A stretch of 64,000 nt of DNA from the NCBI RefSeq assembly GCF_900115715.1, contig NZ_FOXM01000009.1, positions 1 to 64,000 on the forward strand, in the 5' to 3' direction. A program made the position numbers and the translations under genes. The stretch comes from Geopseudomonas sagittaria (GTDB taxonomy: Bacteria > Pseudomonadota > Gammaproteobacteria > Pseudomonadales > Pseudomonadaceae). Positions 39,387 through 52,288 of this stretch are shown here, piece after piece. The notes under the pieces were generated by a model. The model had not been told where the DNA came from. It saw nothing but the letters and a program-made list of their open reading frames with translations, and ran no database searches. Each line of letters opens with the position of its first letter. Position 1 is the stretch's first letter.

Positions 39387-41614
39387 TGCTCGCCTTCCTT
39401 GGCCACGCGCACGCCGACCTCGGCGCACAGGGCGAGGAAGTTGGGGAACGAGGTGGCCACGTTGGCGCAGTCGTGGATGCGGATCGGCGCCGTGGCGCGC
39501 AGCGAGGCGACGCTGAACGACATGGCGATGCGGTGATCGCCGTGCGCCCACACCTCGCCACCGCCGATCGGACCGCCGTCGATGACGATGCCGTCCGCGG
39601 TCGGCTCGGCCTTGACGCCCAGCGCCTGCAGGCCGTCGGCCATCACCTGGATGCGGTCGGACTCCTTGACCCGCAGCTCCTCGGCGCCGCGCAGCACGGT
39701 GCGCCCTTCGGCGCAGGCGGCGGCGACGAACAGCACCGGGAACTCGTCGATGGCCAGCGGCACCAGGTTCTCGGGGATCTCGATGCCCTTGAGCTTGGCG
39801 CTGCGCACGCGCAGGTCAGCCACCGGCTCGCCGCCGACCAGGCGCTGGTTTTCCAGGCTGATGTCGCCGCCCATCAGCTTGAGGATGTCGATCACCCCGG
39901 TGCGGGTCGGGTTGATGCCGACGTGCTCGAGGACCAGCTCGGAACCTTCGGCGATGCTCGCCGCGACCAGGAAGAAGGCCGCCGAGGAAATGTCTGCCGG
40001 CACCTCGATCTGGGTGGCGGTGAGCGTGTGGCCGCTCACCACCCTGGCGGTCGAACCCTCGACGCTCACCGGGTAGCCGAAGCCCTGCAGCATGCGCTCG
40101 GTATGGTCGCGGGTCGGCGCCGGCTCGGTCACCGAGGTTTCGCCGGCCGCGTACAGGCCGGCGAGCAGCAGGCAGGACTTCACCTGGGCGCTGGCCACCG
40201 GCATGTCGTAGTGCATGCCGGTCAGCTTCTGGCCGCCCTTGATGGCCAGCGGCGGGCGGCCGTCCGGACCGGTGTCGATCACCGCGCCCATCTCGCGCAG
40301 CGGCCTGGCGACGCGGTTCATCGGCCGCTTGGACAGCGACGGGTCGCCGGTCAGCACGGTGTCGAACGGCTGGGCGGCGAGCAGGCCGGAGAGCAGGCGC
40401 ATCGAGGTGCCGGAGTTGCCCATGTACAGCGGGCCGGCCGGCGCCTTGAGGCCGTGCAGGCCGACGCCATGCACGGTGACGCGGCCGTGGTGCGGGCCCT
40501 CGATGACCACGCCCATGTCGCGGAACGCCTGGATGGTGGCCAGGGCGTCCTCGCCCTCGAGGAAGCCTTCCACCTCGGTGGTGCCCTCGGCCAGCGAGCC
40601 GAGCATGATCGAGCGGTGGGAGATGGACTTGTCGCCCGGAACGCGAATCCGTCCGTTAAGGCTGCCGCCCGGCTGGGCCAGGAAAATCAGGTCGTTGGAA
40701 TGCATGGCGTCCACATAGGCCCGACGGGCCAGAATTTTGCTGAAATGCTCGCGGGCGACGCGGGCGCGGGTGAACACGCCCAGCAGTCGATGCCCGTCTC
40801 CATGATCGATCGCCTCGCGCAGGCCGTCGAGGTCACTGCGGAAGCGGTCGAGAATGCGTAGCACCGCCTCGCGGTTGGCGAGGAAGATGTCGTGCCACAT
40901 CACCGGATCGCTGCCGGCGATGCGGGTGAAGTCGCGAAAGCCGCCGGCAGCGTAGCGGAAGATCTCGAGGTTCTCGCTCTGGTGGGCCAGCGAGTCGACC
41001 AGGCCGAAGGCCAGCAGGTGCGGCAGGTGGCTGGTGGCGGCGAGCACCTCGTCGTGATGCTCGACGGCCATGTGCTCGACGTCGGCGCCCAGCGCGCGCC
41101 ACAGACGGTCGACCAGCGCCAGCGCCTGTGCATCGGTCTCCGCCAGCGGGGTGAGGATCACCTTGTGGCGGCGATACAGCTCGCCGTTGGCCGCCTCCAC
41201 GCCGCTCTGCTCGGAGCCGGCGATCGGGTGGCCGGGCACGAAGCGGATGATGCGCGCGCCGAGCACCTGGCGCGCCGCGCGCACCACGTTGCCCTTGGCG
41301 CTGCCGGCGTCGGTGAGCACCGCGTCGCCCAGCTCGAGGCCGGCCAGTTGCGCCAGCACCTTCTCCATGGCGAGGATCGGCACCGCCAGCATGATCACCT
41401 CGGCGCCGACGCAGGCCGCAGCCAGCTCGCTCTCGCAACGGTCGACCACGCCGAGCTGCACCGCCAGGCGGCGCGACTCGGCGTCCAGGTCGACGCCGAC
41501 CACCTCGCGGCACAGCCCCCGCTCGCGCAGGCCCTTGGCGAACGAGCCGCCGATCAGGCCGAGGCCGACCACCACCAGGCGGCCGACGAGCGGCTCAGGC
41601 TTGCGTTCAGCCAC
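39383..41614 (-). CDS. Fused prephenate dehydrogenase / EPSP synthase (TyrA-AroA)
   Basis: A 743-residue bifunctional enzyme. Residues 1 to about 290 form the NAD-dependent prephenate dehydrogenase ([44 protein letters not shown]) of tyrosine synthesis. From about 310 on is 3-phosphoshikimate 1-carboxyvinyltransferase ([51 protein letters not shown]) of the shikimate pathway. This fusion is normal in Pseudomonas. GTG start within the end of hisC. No ACT domain is visible in the TyrA part. Confidence 0.96.
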   Translation of the reverse strand: MAERKPEPLVGRLVVVGLGLIGGSFAKGLRERGLCREVVGVDLDAESRRLAVQLGVVDRCESELAAACVGAEVIMLAVPILAMEKVLAQLAGLELGDAVLTDAGSAKGNVVRAARQVLGARIIRFVPGHPIAGSEQSGVEAANGELYRRHKVILTPLAETDAQALALVDRLWRALGADVEHMAVEHHDEVLAATSHLPHLLAFGLVDSLAHQSENLEIFRYAAGGFRDFTRIAGSDPVMWHDIFLANREAVLRILDRFRSDLDGLREAIDHGDGHRLLGVFTRARVAREHFSKILARRAYVDAMHSNDLIFLAQPGGSLNGRIRVPGDKSISHRSIMLGSLAEGTTEVEGFLEGEDALATIQAFRDMGVVIEGPHHGRVTVHGVGLHGLKAPAGPLYMGNSGTSMRLLSGLLAAQPFDTVLTGDPSLSKRPMNRVARPLREMGAVIDTGPDGRPPLAIKGGQKLTGMHYDMPVASAQVKSCLLLAGLYAAGETSVTEPAPTRDHTERMLQGFGYPVSVEGSTARVVSGHTLTATQIEVPADISSAAFFLVAASIAEGSELVLEHVGINPTRTGVIDILKLMGGDISLENQRLVGGEPVADLRVRSAKLKGIEIPENLVPLAIDEFPVLFVAAACAEGRTVLRGAEELRVKESDRIQVMADGLQALGVKAEPTADGIVIDGGPIGGGEVWAHGDHRIAMSFSVASLRATAPIRIHDCANVATSFPNFLALCAEVGVRVAKEGEQ

Positions 41615-42719
41615 GGCCGAGCACCTGGGCCAGCGCTTCGAGGAAGCGGGCGTTCTCCGCCTCGGTGCCGATCGACACGCGCAGGAAGGTCGGCATGCCG
41701 TAGCCGGCCACCGGGCGCACGATCACGCCACGCTGCAGCAGGCCCTGGTTGATCGGCGCGGCATCGACGCCGAAATCGACGGCGAGGAAGTTGCCGCGCG
41801 AGGGAATCCACTTGAGGCCCAGCGCGGCCAGGCCGGCTTCCAGCTGGGCCATGCCGGCCTTGTTGACCCGGCGACCTTCGGCCAGGTAGGCCTCGTCGTC
41901 GAGCGCCGCGCAGGCGGCGACCAGGGCCAGGCTGTTGACGTTGAACGGCTGGCGCACGCGGTTGAGCACGTCGGCCACCTGCGCCGAGGAGGCCGAATAG
42001 CCCACGCGCAGGCCGGCCAGACCGTAGGCCTTGCACAGGGTGCGCGAGACCAGCAGGTTCGGATAGCGCGCGAGGTAGTCGAGGCCGTTGGGCAGCTCGC
42101 CGCCCTCGGTGAACTCGATGTAGGCCTCGTCGAGCACCACCAGCACATGGGCCGGCACGCGCGACAGGAAGGACTCCAGCGCGTCCGGGCCGAACCAGGT
42201 GCCGGTCGGATTGTTGGGGTTGGCGACGAACACCACGCGGGTATTGGCGTCGATGGCCGCCAGCATGGCCTCGAGATCGTGGCCGTAGTCCTTGGCCGGC
42301 ACGGCGCGACCCTCGGCGCCGACCGCCTGGGTGGAGATCGGATAGACGGCGAAGGCGTACTGGCTGAACACCGCGTTCAGGCCCGGCGCCAGCCAGGCGC
42401 GGGCGACCAGGTCGAGGATGTCGTTGGAGCCGTTGCCCAGGGTGATCTGCGCCGGATCGAGGCCGAAGCGCGCGGCCAGCTTGGCCTTGAGCTTATAGCC
42501 GCTGCCATCCGGGTAGCGGGTGATGTCGCCCAGTTCGGCGCGGATCGCCTCCAGAGCCCTGGGGCTCGGGCCCAGCGGGTTCTCGTTGCTGGCCAGCTTG
42601 ACGATGCCGGCCGGGTCGAGGTTCAGCTCGCGGGCCAGTTCGTCGACCGGCTTGCCGGGCACGTAGGGGGAGAGTTTCTGTACACCCGGCACGGCCAGGG
42701 CGAGGAAATCACAGCTCAT
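41607..42719 (-). CDS. hisC: Histidinol-phosphate / aromatic aminotransferase
   Basis: A 370-residue PLP class I/II aminotransferase: NENPLGPSPRALEAI, ITLGNGSNDILDLV, NPNNPTGTWF and the PLP-binding Lys in RTLCKAYGLAG. Its place between pheA and tyrA-aroA points to a role in aromatic amino acid synthesis (the hisC2 copy in Pseudomonas) besides or instead of histidine. It overlaps the next gene by eight bases. Confidence 0.93.
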   Translation of the reverse strand: MSCDFLALAVPGVQKLSPYVPGKPVDELARELNLDPAGIVKLASNENPLGPSPRALEAIRAELGDITRYPDGSGYKLKAKLAARFGLDPAQITLGNGSNDILDLVARAWLAPGLNAVFSQYAFAVYPISTQAVGAEGRAVPAKDYGHDLEAMLAAIDANTRVVFVANPNNPTGTWFGPDALESFLSRVPAHVLVVLDEAYIEFTEGGELPNGLDYLARYPNLLVSRTLCKAYGLAGLRVGYSASSAQVADVLNRVRQPFNVNSLALVAACAALDDEAYLAEGRRVNKAGMAQLEAGLAALGLKWIPSRGNFLAVDFGVDAAPINQGLLQRGVIVRPVAGYGMPTFLRVSIGTEAENARFLEALAQVLGRG

Positions 42720-42785
42720 CGGTATGTCTCCGGCAAGGGTCGCCGGCCGCGGGGCAAAGGCGACCCGGGCCGGCGCAGACGCGGT

Positions 42786-43883
42786 TTACAGTACGGCGTT
42801 GGGGTAGGAGCCGAGCACCTTGACGGCCACGGTTTCCTGACTGATCTGCTCGAGCACGTCCTTGACCAGCGGGTCATGCTGGTGGCCGACGAAGTCGATG
42901 AAGAACACGTAGGTCCACTTGCCGCTGCGCGACGGGCGGGTCTCGATGCGGGTCAGGTCGATGCCGCGGGCCTGGAACGGCACCAGCAGGTTGTGCAGCG
43001 CGCCGGGCTTGTTGTTGGTGGAGACGATGATCGAGGTCTTGTCGTCGCCGGTCGGCGGCACGGCCTGGTTGCCGATGATCAGGAAGCGCGTGGAATTGTC
43101 CGGGCGATCCTCGATCTTCTCGGCCAGCTTGGTCAGGCCATACAGCTGGGCCGCCATGTCGCCGGCGATCGCCGCGCTGTTCCACTCGCTCTTCACCCGC
43201 TTGGCGGCATCGGCGTTGCTGGACACCGCGACGCGCTCGACGTTCGGGTAGTGCGCGTCCAGCCACTTGCGGCACTGGGCCAGCGACTGGGCGTGGGAGT
43301 AGATGCGCGAGATCTTGTCGGTCTTGGTGTTCTCGCCGACCAGCAGGTGGTGGTGAATGCGCAGCTCGACCTCGCCGCAGATCACCAGATCGTGCTCGAG
43401 GAAGCTGTCGAGGGTGTGGTTGACCGCACCCTCGGTGGAGTTCTCCACCGGCACCACGCCGAAGTTGACCGCCCCGGCGGCCACCTCGCGGAACACCTCG
43501 TCGATCGCCGCCATCGGCTGGCTGATCACCGCATGGCCGAAGTGCTTGAGCGCCGCAGCCTGGGTGAAGGTGCCTTCCGGGCCGAGATAGGCGACCTTGA
43601 GCGGATGCTCGAGGGCCAGGCAGGACGACATGATCTCGCGGAACAGCCGGGCCACTTCCTCGTTGCCGAGCGGCCCCTGGTTGAGCTCCATGATGTGCTT
43701 GAGCACCCAGGCCTCGCGCTCGGGACGATAGAACACCGGCTTCTCGCCTGGCTGCAGCGAGGCCATCTTGACCCGCGCCACTTCCTCGGCGCAGCGCGCG
43801 CGTTCGCTGATCAGGCCGAGGATCTGCTCATCGAGGTTGTCGATGCGCACGCGCAGGGCCTGCAGCTGCTCCTTCTCGCTCAT
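42786..43883 (-). CDS. pheA: Chorismate mutase / prephenate dehydratase (P-protein)
   Basis: A 365-residue bifunctional enzyme converting chorismate to phenylpyruvate. AroQ chorismate mutase spans about 1-90 (RVRIDNLDEQILGLISERA), prephenate dehydratase about 95-275 (YLGPEGTFTQAAALKHFG, VPVENSTEGAVNHTLD, NSTRFLIIG with the catalytic Thr), and a C-terminal ACT domain (KPGALHNLLVPF, TRIETRPS) gives Phe feedback. Its ATG overlaps the serC stop by one base (TGATG). Confidence 0.97.
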   Translation of the reverse strand: MSEKEQLQALRVRIDNLDEQILGLISERARCAEEVARVKMASLQPGEKPVFYRPEREAWVLKHIMELNQGPLGNEEVARLFREIMSSCLALEHPLKVAYLGPEGTFTQAAALKHFGHAVISQPMAAIDEVFREVAAGAVNFGVVPVENSTEGAVNHTLDSFLEHDLVICGEVELRIHHHLLVGENTKTDKISRIYSHAQSLAQCRKWLDAHYPNVERVAVSSNADAAKRVKSEWNSAAIAGDMAAQLYGLTKLAEKIEDRPDNSTRFLIIGNQAVPPTGDDKTSIIVSTNNKPGALHNLLVPFQARGIDLTRIETRPSRSGKWTYVFFIDFVGHQHDPLVKDVLEQISQETVAVKVLGSYPNAVL

Positions 43884-44968
43884 CAGCCGTGCTCCTTCTC
43901 GAACTCGGCCATGTAGCCGACCAGCGCCTGCACCGCGTCGAGACCGACCGCGTTGTAGATGGAGGCGCGCATGCCGCCGACCGAGCGATGGCCCTTGAGG
44001 TTGAGCAGGCCGCGCGCCTCGGCGCCGGCGAGGAACACCTTGTCGAGCTTCTCGTCGGCCAGGCGGAACGGCACGTTCATCCACGAGCGGGCGTTGCGGG
44101 CAATCGGGTTGGTGTAGAAGTCGCTGGCGTCGATGGCACCGTAGAGCAGCTCCTGCTTGGCGCGGTTGCGCCGCTCCATTTCCTCGACGCCGCCCTGCTC
44201 CTTCAGCCACTCGAACACCAGGCCGGACAGGTACCAGGAGAAGGTCGCCGGGGTGTTGTACATCGAGCCGTTGTCGGCGGCGACCTTGTAGTCGAGCATG
44301 GTCGGGCAGATGCTGCGCGCCTTGCCGAGCAGGTCCTCGCGGATGATCACCACCACCAGGCCGCTGGGGCCGATGTTCTTCTGCGCGCCGGCGTAGATCA
44401 TGCCGAACTGCGACACGTCGATCGGCCGGGAAAGGATGTCCGAGGACATGTCGACCACCAGCGGTACGTCGCCGAGATCCGGCACCCAGTCGAACTGCAG
44501 ACCGCCGATGGTCTCGTTGCTGGCGTAGTGCAGGTAGGCGGCGTTCTTCGACAGCTGCCAGTCGTTCTGCCCGGGAATGGCGAAGTAGTCGTAGGCCTTG
44601 GCGCTGGCGGCGACGTTGACGTTGCCGAAGCGTCGGGCTTCCTCGAGGGACTTCTTCGACCAGATGCCGGTGTCGACGTAGTCGGCGATGCCGTCTTCGG
44701 GCAGCAGGTTCAGCGGGATCTGGGCGAACTGCTGGCTGGCGCCGCCCTGCAGGAACAGCACCTTGTAGTTCGACGGAATGGCCAGCAGGTCGCGCAGGTC
44801 CTGCTCGGCCTTCTCGGCGACGGCGACGTACTCGTCGCTGCGGTGGCTCATCTCCATCACCGACAGGCCCTTGCCGTGCCAGTCGAGGAGTTCGGCCTGG
44901 GCCTTTTGCAGAACGGCTTCGGGCAGCGCGGCCGGGCCGGCGCAGAAATTATGGGCTCGCATGCTCAC
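43883..44968 (-). CDS. serC: Phosphoserine aminotransferase
   Basis: A 361-residue PLP enzyme that makes phosphoserine for serine and 4-phosphohydroxythreonine for vitamin B6. NFCAGPAALP, FLQGGASQQFA, the PLP Lys in GAQKNIGPSG, and GHRSVGGMRAS are clear. The GTG at 44968 is chosen because it aligns with the usual MSxRAxNFCAGP start and has GAGAG 5 bases upstream; the ATG at 44962 is nearly as good. It opens the serC-pheA-hisC-tyrA/aroA-cmk-rpsA run. Confidence 0.95.
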   Translation of the reverse strand: MSMRAHNFCAGPAALPEAVLQKAQAELLDWHGKGLSVMEMSHRSDEYVAVAEKAEQDLRDLLAIPSNYKVLFLQGGASQQFAQIPLNLLPEDGIADYVDTGIWSKKSLEEARRFGNVNVAASAKAYDYFAIPGQNDWQLSKNAAYLHYASNETIGGLQFDWVPDLGDVPLVVDMSSDILSRPIDVSQFGMIYAGAQKNIGPSGLVVVIIREDLLGKARSICPTMLDYKVAADNGSMYNTPATFSWYLSGLVFEWLKEQGGVEEMERRNRAKQELLYGAIDASDFYTNPIARNARSWMNVPFRLADEKLDKVFLAGAEARGLLNLKGHRSVGGMRASIYNAVGLDAVQALVGYMAEFEKEHG

Positions 44969-44986
44969 ATCCACTCTCAGTTGTTG

Positions 44987-45013
44987 GGCGAAGAGCGCCC
45001 CGCGCCCTTCGCC
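44987..45013 (-). other. Hairpin 1 in the gyrA-serC gap
   Basis: In the minus-strand transcript a 12-bp stem (one G-U pair) with a 3-base loop forms just upstream of serC. The same sequence on the plus strand would have an A-C mismatch, which supports function in the gyrA-serC transcript. There is no U run. Confidence 0.6.
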
Positions 45014-45027
45014 GACATTGCTGCGAC

Positions 45028-45049
45028 CGCAGGCGGCGAGCCGCCTGCG
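45028..45049 (-). other. Hairpin 2 in the gyrA-serC gap
   Basis: A perfect 9-bp stem CGCAGGCGG/CCGCCTGCG with loop CGAG, nine bases beyond the gyrA stop. With hairpin 1 it makes a tandem structure without a U run, suggesting partial termination or mRNA processing between gyrA and serC. Confidence 0.6.
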
Positions 45050-45057
45050 CCTGCTTA

Positions 45058-47823
<2,766 letters not shown>

Positions 47824-47959
47824 GAGAAGCCTGGTTCCTTTGTTCTAGGCAGGTGCCAGCAGAGTGGCATCGCGCGCAATCTGGAAGGCCCTTGCGAGCC
47901 TTTTAAAAAGAGGCAGGAGCTTACCACAAGCGTCCCCGCCGGACATCCGCCAGCCCGCG

Positions 47960-49036
47960 TCAGTGCAGGCGCTTGCGGCACATCAATTGGGCCATTTTCT
48001 TCGCGTCCGGACGCTCGACCACGCCCTTCTCGGTAACGATGGCGTCGATCAGGTCGGCCGGGGTGACGTCGAACACCGGGTTGACCGCATGCACCTCGGC
48101 GGCCACCCGATGGCCACCGACTTCCAGCAGCTCGCGACCGTCGCGCTCCTCGATGGGAATGTCGTCGCCGCTCGAAAGATTCATGTCGATGGTCGAGCTG
48201 GGCGCCACCACCATGAAGCGCACGCCGTGGTGCATGGCGTTGACCGCCAGCTGGTAGGTGCCGATCTTGTTGGCCACATCGCCGTTGGCGGTGATGCGAT
48301 CGGCACCGACGATCACCCAGCTGATGCCTTCGGTCTTCATCAGGTGCGCGGCAGCGGCGTCGGCATTGAGGCTCACCGGGATGCCCTCGCCGGCCAGCTC
48401 CCAGGCGGTCAGCCGGGCGCCCTGCAGCCAGGGGCGGGTCTCGTCGGCGAACACCCGCTCGACCAGGCCGGCGACGTGCGCCGCACGGATCACCCCCAGC
48501 GCGGTGCCGAAGCCGCCGGTGGCCAGGGCGCCGGTATTGCAGTGGGTCAAGAGCTTCTGCGCGCGGCGGTCGTGCTTGCGGATCAGCTCGACGCCGAGCT
48601 GGGCCATGGTCAGGTTGGCCTCGCGGTCGCTGTCGTGGATGCCGATGGCCTCGGCTTCCAGCGCGGCCAGCACGTCGTCGCCGTCCTGCAGGCGGGCCAG
48701 GCGCTCGCGCATGCGCTCCAGCGCCCAGAACAGGTTGACCGCGGTCGGCCGCGACGCGGCCAGCACCGCGAAGTCCTCCTCCAGCGCCGCCCGCCAGTCG
48801 CCACCGGCGGCCAGCCGCGCGCGGGCGCCGAGCAGCACGCCGTAGGCGGCGCTGATGCCGATCGCCGGGGCGCCGCGCACCACCATCAGGCGGATCGCCT
48901 CGGCCACCCCGGCGGCGCTGTCGTAGCTGCGCCAGGTTTCCTCGAGCGGCAGCACGCGCTGGTCGAGCAGATGCAGGACGCCGTCATGCCAGTCGATTGC
49001 CTTGACCTTTTCCGCCGCCAGCAGTTGCTCGCGCAT
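47960..49036 (-). CDS. mtnA: 5-methylthioribose-1-phosphate isomerase
   Basis: A 358-residue eIF2B-like sugar isomerase of methionine salvage. [36 protein letters not shown] (catalytic Cys) and [21 protein letters not shown] (catalytic Asp) are all intact. GAGGT precedes the ATG by 9 bases. It is divergent from the MTA deaminase gene, which supplies an earlier step in the same pathway. Confidence 0.96.
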   Translation of the reverse strand: MREQLLAAEKVKAIDWHDGVLHLLDQRVLPLEETWRSYDSAAGVAEAIRLMVVRGAPAIGISAAYGVLLGARARLAAGGDWRAALEEDFAVLAASRPTAVNLFWALERMRERLARLQDGDDVLAALEAEAIGIHDSDREANLTMAQLGVELIRKHDRRAQKLLTHCNTGALATGGFGTALGVIRAAHVAGLVERVFADETRPWLQGARLTAWELAGEGIPVSLNADAAAAHLMKTEGISWVIVGADRITANGDVANKIGTYQLAVNAMHHGVRFMVVAPSSTIDMNLSSGDDIPIEERDGRELLEVGGHRVAAEVHAVNPVFDVTPADLIDAIVTEKGVVERPDAKKMAQLMCRKRLH

Positions 49037-49166
49037 GGGGAATACCTCACCGATACCTGAAAAACCGCCGAGTATACCTGCTTGCCCGAGCCCGCGGCCG
49101 CTTCAAGACCGGCGTCGCAGCCGCTACACTCGCAGCCTCTCAGACGTCGCACCGGAAGCCTCGCCC

Positions 49167-50492
49167 ATGCCCAGCACCGCCGCCCCCCTGGACCTGCTCC
49201 TGCTCCCCGAATGGATTGTCCCGGTGGAGCCGGCCGGCGTGGTCCTGCGCGGGCACGCCCTGGGCATCCGCGACGGGCGCATCGCCCTGCTCGCTCCGCG
49301 CCAGCAGGCGCTGGCCATTCCCGCCCGCGAACGCCGCGAGCTGCCCGGCATGCTGCTGGCCCCCGGCCTGGTCAACGCCCACGGCCACGCGGCGATGAGC
49401 CTGTTCCGCGGCCTGGCCGACGACCTGCCGCTGATGACCTGGCTGCAGGAGCACATCTGGCCGGCCGAGGCCAAGTGGGTCAGCGAGGACTTCGTCCGCG
49501 ACGGCACCGAGCTGGCCATCGCCGAGCAGATCAAGGGCGGCATCAGCGCCTTCTCCGACATGTACTTCTTCCCCGCGGTGGCCAGCGAAGTGGTGCACGC
49601 CAGCGGCGTGCGCGCGCAGATCACCATTCCGGTGCTGAACTTCCCGGTGCCCGGCGCCCACGACACCGACGAGGCGCTGCGCCATGGCCTCGAACTGTTC
49701 AGCGACCTGCGCCACCACCCGCGGATCAAGGTCGCCTTCGGCCCGCACGCGCCCTACACGGTCAGCGACGACCGTCTCGAGCGCGTGCGCGTGCTGGCCG
49801 AGCAGCTCGACGCCGGCATTCACATGCATGTGCACGAGACCGCCTTCGAGGTGCAGCAGGCCCTCGAGCTGCACGGCGAACGGCCGCTGGCCCGCCTGGC
49901 CCGCCTCGGCCTGCTCGGCCCGCGCTTCCAGGCGGTGCACATGACCCAGATCGACGACCATGACCTGGCGCTGCTGGTGCAGCACAACAGCAGCGTGATC
50001 CACTGCCCCGAATCCAACCTCAAGCTGGCCAGCGGCTTCTGCCCGGTGGAACGCCTGTGGCAGGCCGGGGTCAATGTCGCCATCGGCACCGACGGCGCGG
50101 CGAGCAACAACGACCTCGACCTGCTCGGCGAGACCCGCACCGCGGCGCTGCTGGCCAAGGCGGTGGCCGGCTCGGCCACCGCGCTGGATGCCCATCGCGC
50201 CCTGCGCATGGCCACCCTCAACGGCGCCCGCGCGCTGGGCATCGACGACGACTGCGGCTCGCTGCAGGCCGGCAAGAGCGCCGACCTGGTGGCCTTCGAC
50301 CTCAGCGGCCTGGCCCAGCAGCCGGTCTACGACCCGGTCTCGCAGCTGATCTACGCCAGCGGCCGCGACTGCGTGAAGCACCTGTGGGTCGGCGGCAAGG
50401 CGCTGCTCGAGGACGGCCGCCTGACCCGCCTCGACGAGGACGCGCTGCGCGGCAAGGCCCGCGCCTGGGGCGCGAAGATCGCCGGCGTCTAG
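49167..50492 (+). CDS. mtaD: 5'-methylthioadenosine / S-adenosylhomocysteine deaminase
   Basis: A 441-residue amidohydrolase (TRZ/ATZ family). Metal ligands are in NAHGHAAMS (His72, His74), HVHETAFEV, and GTDGAASNN (Asp). In P. aeruginosa the gene at this position encodes a 5'-methylthioadenosine deaminase, giving methylthioinosine for salvage; some homologues act on S-adenosylhomocysteine instead. The ATG at 49167 begins 130 bases from the divergent mtnA start; an in-frame upstream ATG overlaps mtnA and is rejected. Confidence 0.9.
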   Translation: MPSTAAPLDLLLLPEWIVPVEPAGVVLRGHALGIRDGRIALLAPRQQALAIPARERRELPGMLLAPGLVNAHGHAAMSLFRGLADDLPLMTWLQEHIWPAEAKWVSEDFVRDGTELAIAEQIKGGISAFSDMYFFPAVASEVVHASGVRAQITIPVLNFPVPGAHDTDEALRHGLELFSDLRHHPRIKVAFGPHAPYTVSDDRLERVRVLAEQLDAGIHMHVHETAFEVQQALELHGERPLARLARLGLLGPRFQAVHMTQIDDHDLALLVQHNSSVIHCPESNLKLASGFCPVERLWQAGVNVAIGTDGAASNNDLDLLGETRTAALLAKAVAGSATALDAHRALRMATLNGARALGIDDDCGSLQAGKSADLVAFDLSGLAQQPVYDPVSQLIYASGRDCVKHLWVGGKALLEDGRLTRLDEDALRGKARAWGAKIAGV

Positions 50493-50507
50493 GACGACCG
50501 CCCATTC

Positions 50508-50591
50508 CGTGGGGGCGCGCCCCCGCGGCGAAGCGGGCCGCAGGCCCGCCACGGCAGGCAGAAGCATCGCCCCGAGGTCGGACCTCCCACA
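50508..50591. repeat. 84-bp dispersed palindromic repeat, copy 2 (inverted)
   Basis: The reverse complement of the element at 25539-25622. Its right end (50567-50591) matches the left 25 bases of copy 1 at 24 positions, and the centre shares the exact 21-base block at 50534-50554. It lies in the mtaD-ubiG gap. Confidence 0.85.
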
Positions 50592-50706
50592 GATCCGCCT
50601 GCCAGCCGGCGTGCCTCCTGCGCGACACGCCGTGCGCCCCCAATCCGTGCGAAAACTGGCAAGATAGGCGTCTGACGCAACCCGCCTTGCCAATGGAATC
50701 CACACC

Positions 50707-51405
50707 ATGAGTAACGTCGACCACGCCGAAATCGCCAAATTCGAGGCCCTCGCCCATCGCTGGTGGGACCGCGAGAGCGAGTTCAAGCCGCTGCACGAGA
50801 TCAACCCGCTGCGGGTCAACTGGATCGACGAGCGCATCGGCCTGGCCGGCAAGCGGGTGCTCGACGTCGGCTGCGGCGGCGGCATCCTCAGCGAGTCGAT
50901 GGCCCTGCGCGGCGCCAGCGTCACCGCCATCGACATGGGCGAGGCGCCGCTGGCCGTCGCGCGCCTGCACCAGCTGGAATCCGGGGTGAGCGTCGACTAC
51001 CGGCAGAGCACCGCCGAGGCGCTGGCCGCGGAAATGCCCGGCCAGTTCGACGTGGTCACCTGCCTGGAGATGCTCGAGCACGTGCCCGACCCGGCCTCGG
51101 TGATCCAGGCCTGCCAGCGCCTGGTCAAGCCCGGCGGCCAGGTGTTCTTCTCGACCATCAACCGCAATCCCAAGGCCTACCTGCTGGCGATCATCGGCGC
51201 CGAATACCTGCTGAAGATGCTGCCGCGCGGCACCCACGACTTCAAGAAGTTCATCCGCCCCTCCGAGCTGGGCGCCTGGTGCCGCGGCGCCGGCCTCGCG
51301 GTGAAGGACATCGTCGGCCTGACCTACAACCCGCTGAGCAAGACCTACAAGCTGGGCAACGACGTCGACGTCAACTACATGATCCAGACCCTGCGCGAGG
51401 AGTGA
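50707..51405 (+). CDS. ubiG: Ubiquinone biosynthesis O-methyltransferase UbiG
   Basis: A 232-residue SAM-dependent methyltransferase that performs both O-methylations in ubiquinone synthesis. [21 protein letters not shown] is the typical start, [14 protein letters not shown] binds SAM, and [12 protein letters not shown] follows. mupP begins five bases after its stop. Confidence 0.96.
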   Translation: MSNVDHAEIAKFEALAHRWWDRESEFKPLHEINPLRVNWIDERIGLAGKRVLDVGCGGGILSESMALRGASVTAIDMGEAPLAVARLHQLESGVSVDYRQSTAEALAAEMPGQFDVVTCLEMLEHVPDPASVIQACQRLVKPGGQVFFSTINRNPKAYLLAIIGAEYLLKMLPRGTHDFKKFIRPSELGAWCRGAGLAVKDIVGLTYNPLSKTYKLGNDVDVNYMIQTLREE

Positions 51406-51410
51406 GTCGC

Positions 51411-52082
51411 ATGCGTTTACGGGCGGTTCTGTTCGACATGGACGGCACGCTGGTGGACAGCGCGCCGGACTTCATCGCCGTGTGCCAGGCCATGCGCGCC
51501 GTGCGCGGTCTGGCTCCGCTGGATCCGCAGCGGATCCGCGATCAGGTGTCCGGCGGCGCACGCGCCATGGTGGCGTGCACCTTCGGCCTCGACCCGGAAC
51601 ATCCCGAGTTCGACGCCCTGCGCCGCGAGTTCCTCGAGCGCTACCAGGAGCACTGCGCGGTCCTCACCCGCCCGTTCGACGGCATCCCCGAACTGCTCGC
51701 CGACCTCGAGCGCGCGCGCCTGCGCTGGGGCGTGGCGACCAACAAGCCGCTGCACTACGCCGAGCCGATCATGCGCCAGCTGCAACTGGCCGAGCGCGCC
51801 GCGGTACTGGTCTGCCCCGAGCACGTGACGCGCAGCAAGCCCGACCCGGAGATGCTCCTGCTGGCCTGCCAGCAGCTCGGCCTCGATCCGCGCCAGGTGC
51901 TCTACGTCGGCGACGACGCCCGCGACATCGAGGCCGGCCGTGCCGCCGGCACGCGCACGGTGGCGGTGCGCTACGGCTACATCCACCCCGACGACAACCC
52001 GGGGCACTGGGGCGCCGATCTGGTGATCGACCACCCCAGCGAACTGCGCGACGTGCTCGACCGCGCCCTGTGCGGCTGCTGA
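51411..52082 (+). CDS. mupP: N-acetylmuramic acid 6-phosphate phosphatase MupP
   Basis: A 223-residue HAD phosphatase with nucleophile motif [10 protein letters not shown] (8-17), TNKP motif II region, and [14 protein letters not shown] motif IV. In Pseudomonas the HAD gene directly after ubiG is MupP, which dephosphorylates MurNAc-6-phosphate in peptidoglycan recycling and thereby lowers fosfomycin susceptibility. Phosphoglycolate phosphatase is the alternative name in older annotation. Confidence 0.88.
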   Translation: MRLRAVLFDMDGTLVDSAPDFIAVCQAMRAVRGLAPLDPQRIRDQVSGGARAMVACTFGLDPEHPEFDALRREFLERYQEHCAVLTRPFDGIPELLADLERARLRWGVATNKPLHYAEPIMRQLQLAERAAVLVCPEHVTRSKPDPEMLLLACQQLGLDPRQVLYVGDDARDIEAGRAAGTRTVAVRYGYIHPDDNPGHWGADLVIDHPSELRDVLDRALCGC

Positions 52083-52144
52083 CGGTCGCTAAGACTTCCG
52101 GCGCATAGCCGCTGCCCGGCGGCTGCGCCACACTCGCATGCAAA

Positions 52145-52244
52145 CGTAGGGTGGGTTAGCCGCTTGCGGCGTAACCCGCCATCGGCACCGGTAGGTGCCG
52201 CCTGCGGAGCAATGGTGGGTTACGCTGCGCTAACCCACCCTACG
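52145..52244. repeat. 100-bp nested inverted repeat between mupP and yciK
   Basis: Perfect 16-bp terminal arms CGTAGGGTGGGTTAGC (52145-52160) and the complement at 52229-52244 enclose a second pair (CGTAACCC with GGGTTACG) and an inner hairpin GGCACC-GGTA-GGTGCC. It is a common GTAGGGTGGGTTA-type intergenic repeat of Pseudomonas, as I recall. It has no coding content. Confidence 0.88.
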
Positions 52245-52288
52245 CTCGGCACCGGTTCCGCGCTTTCCGATTCAACGAGGCTCTACCC

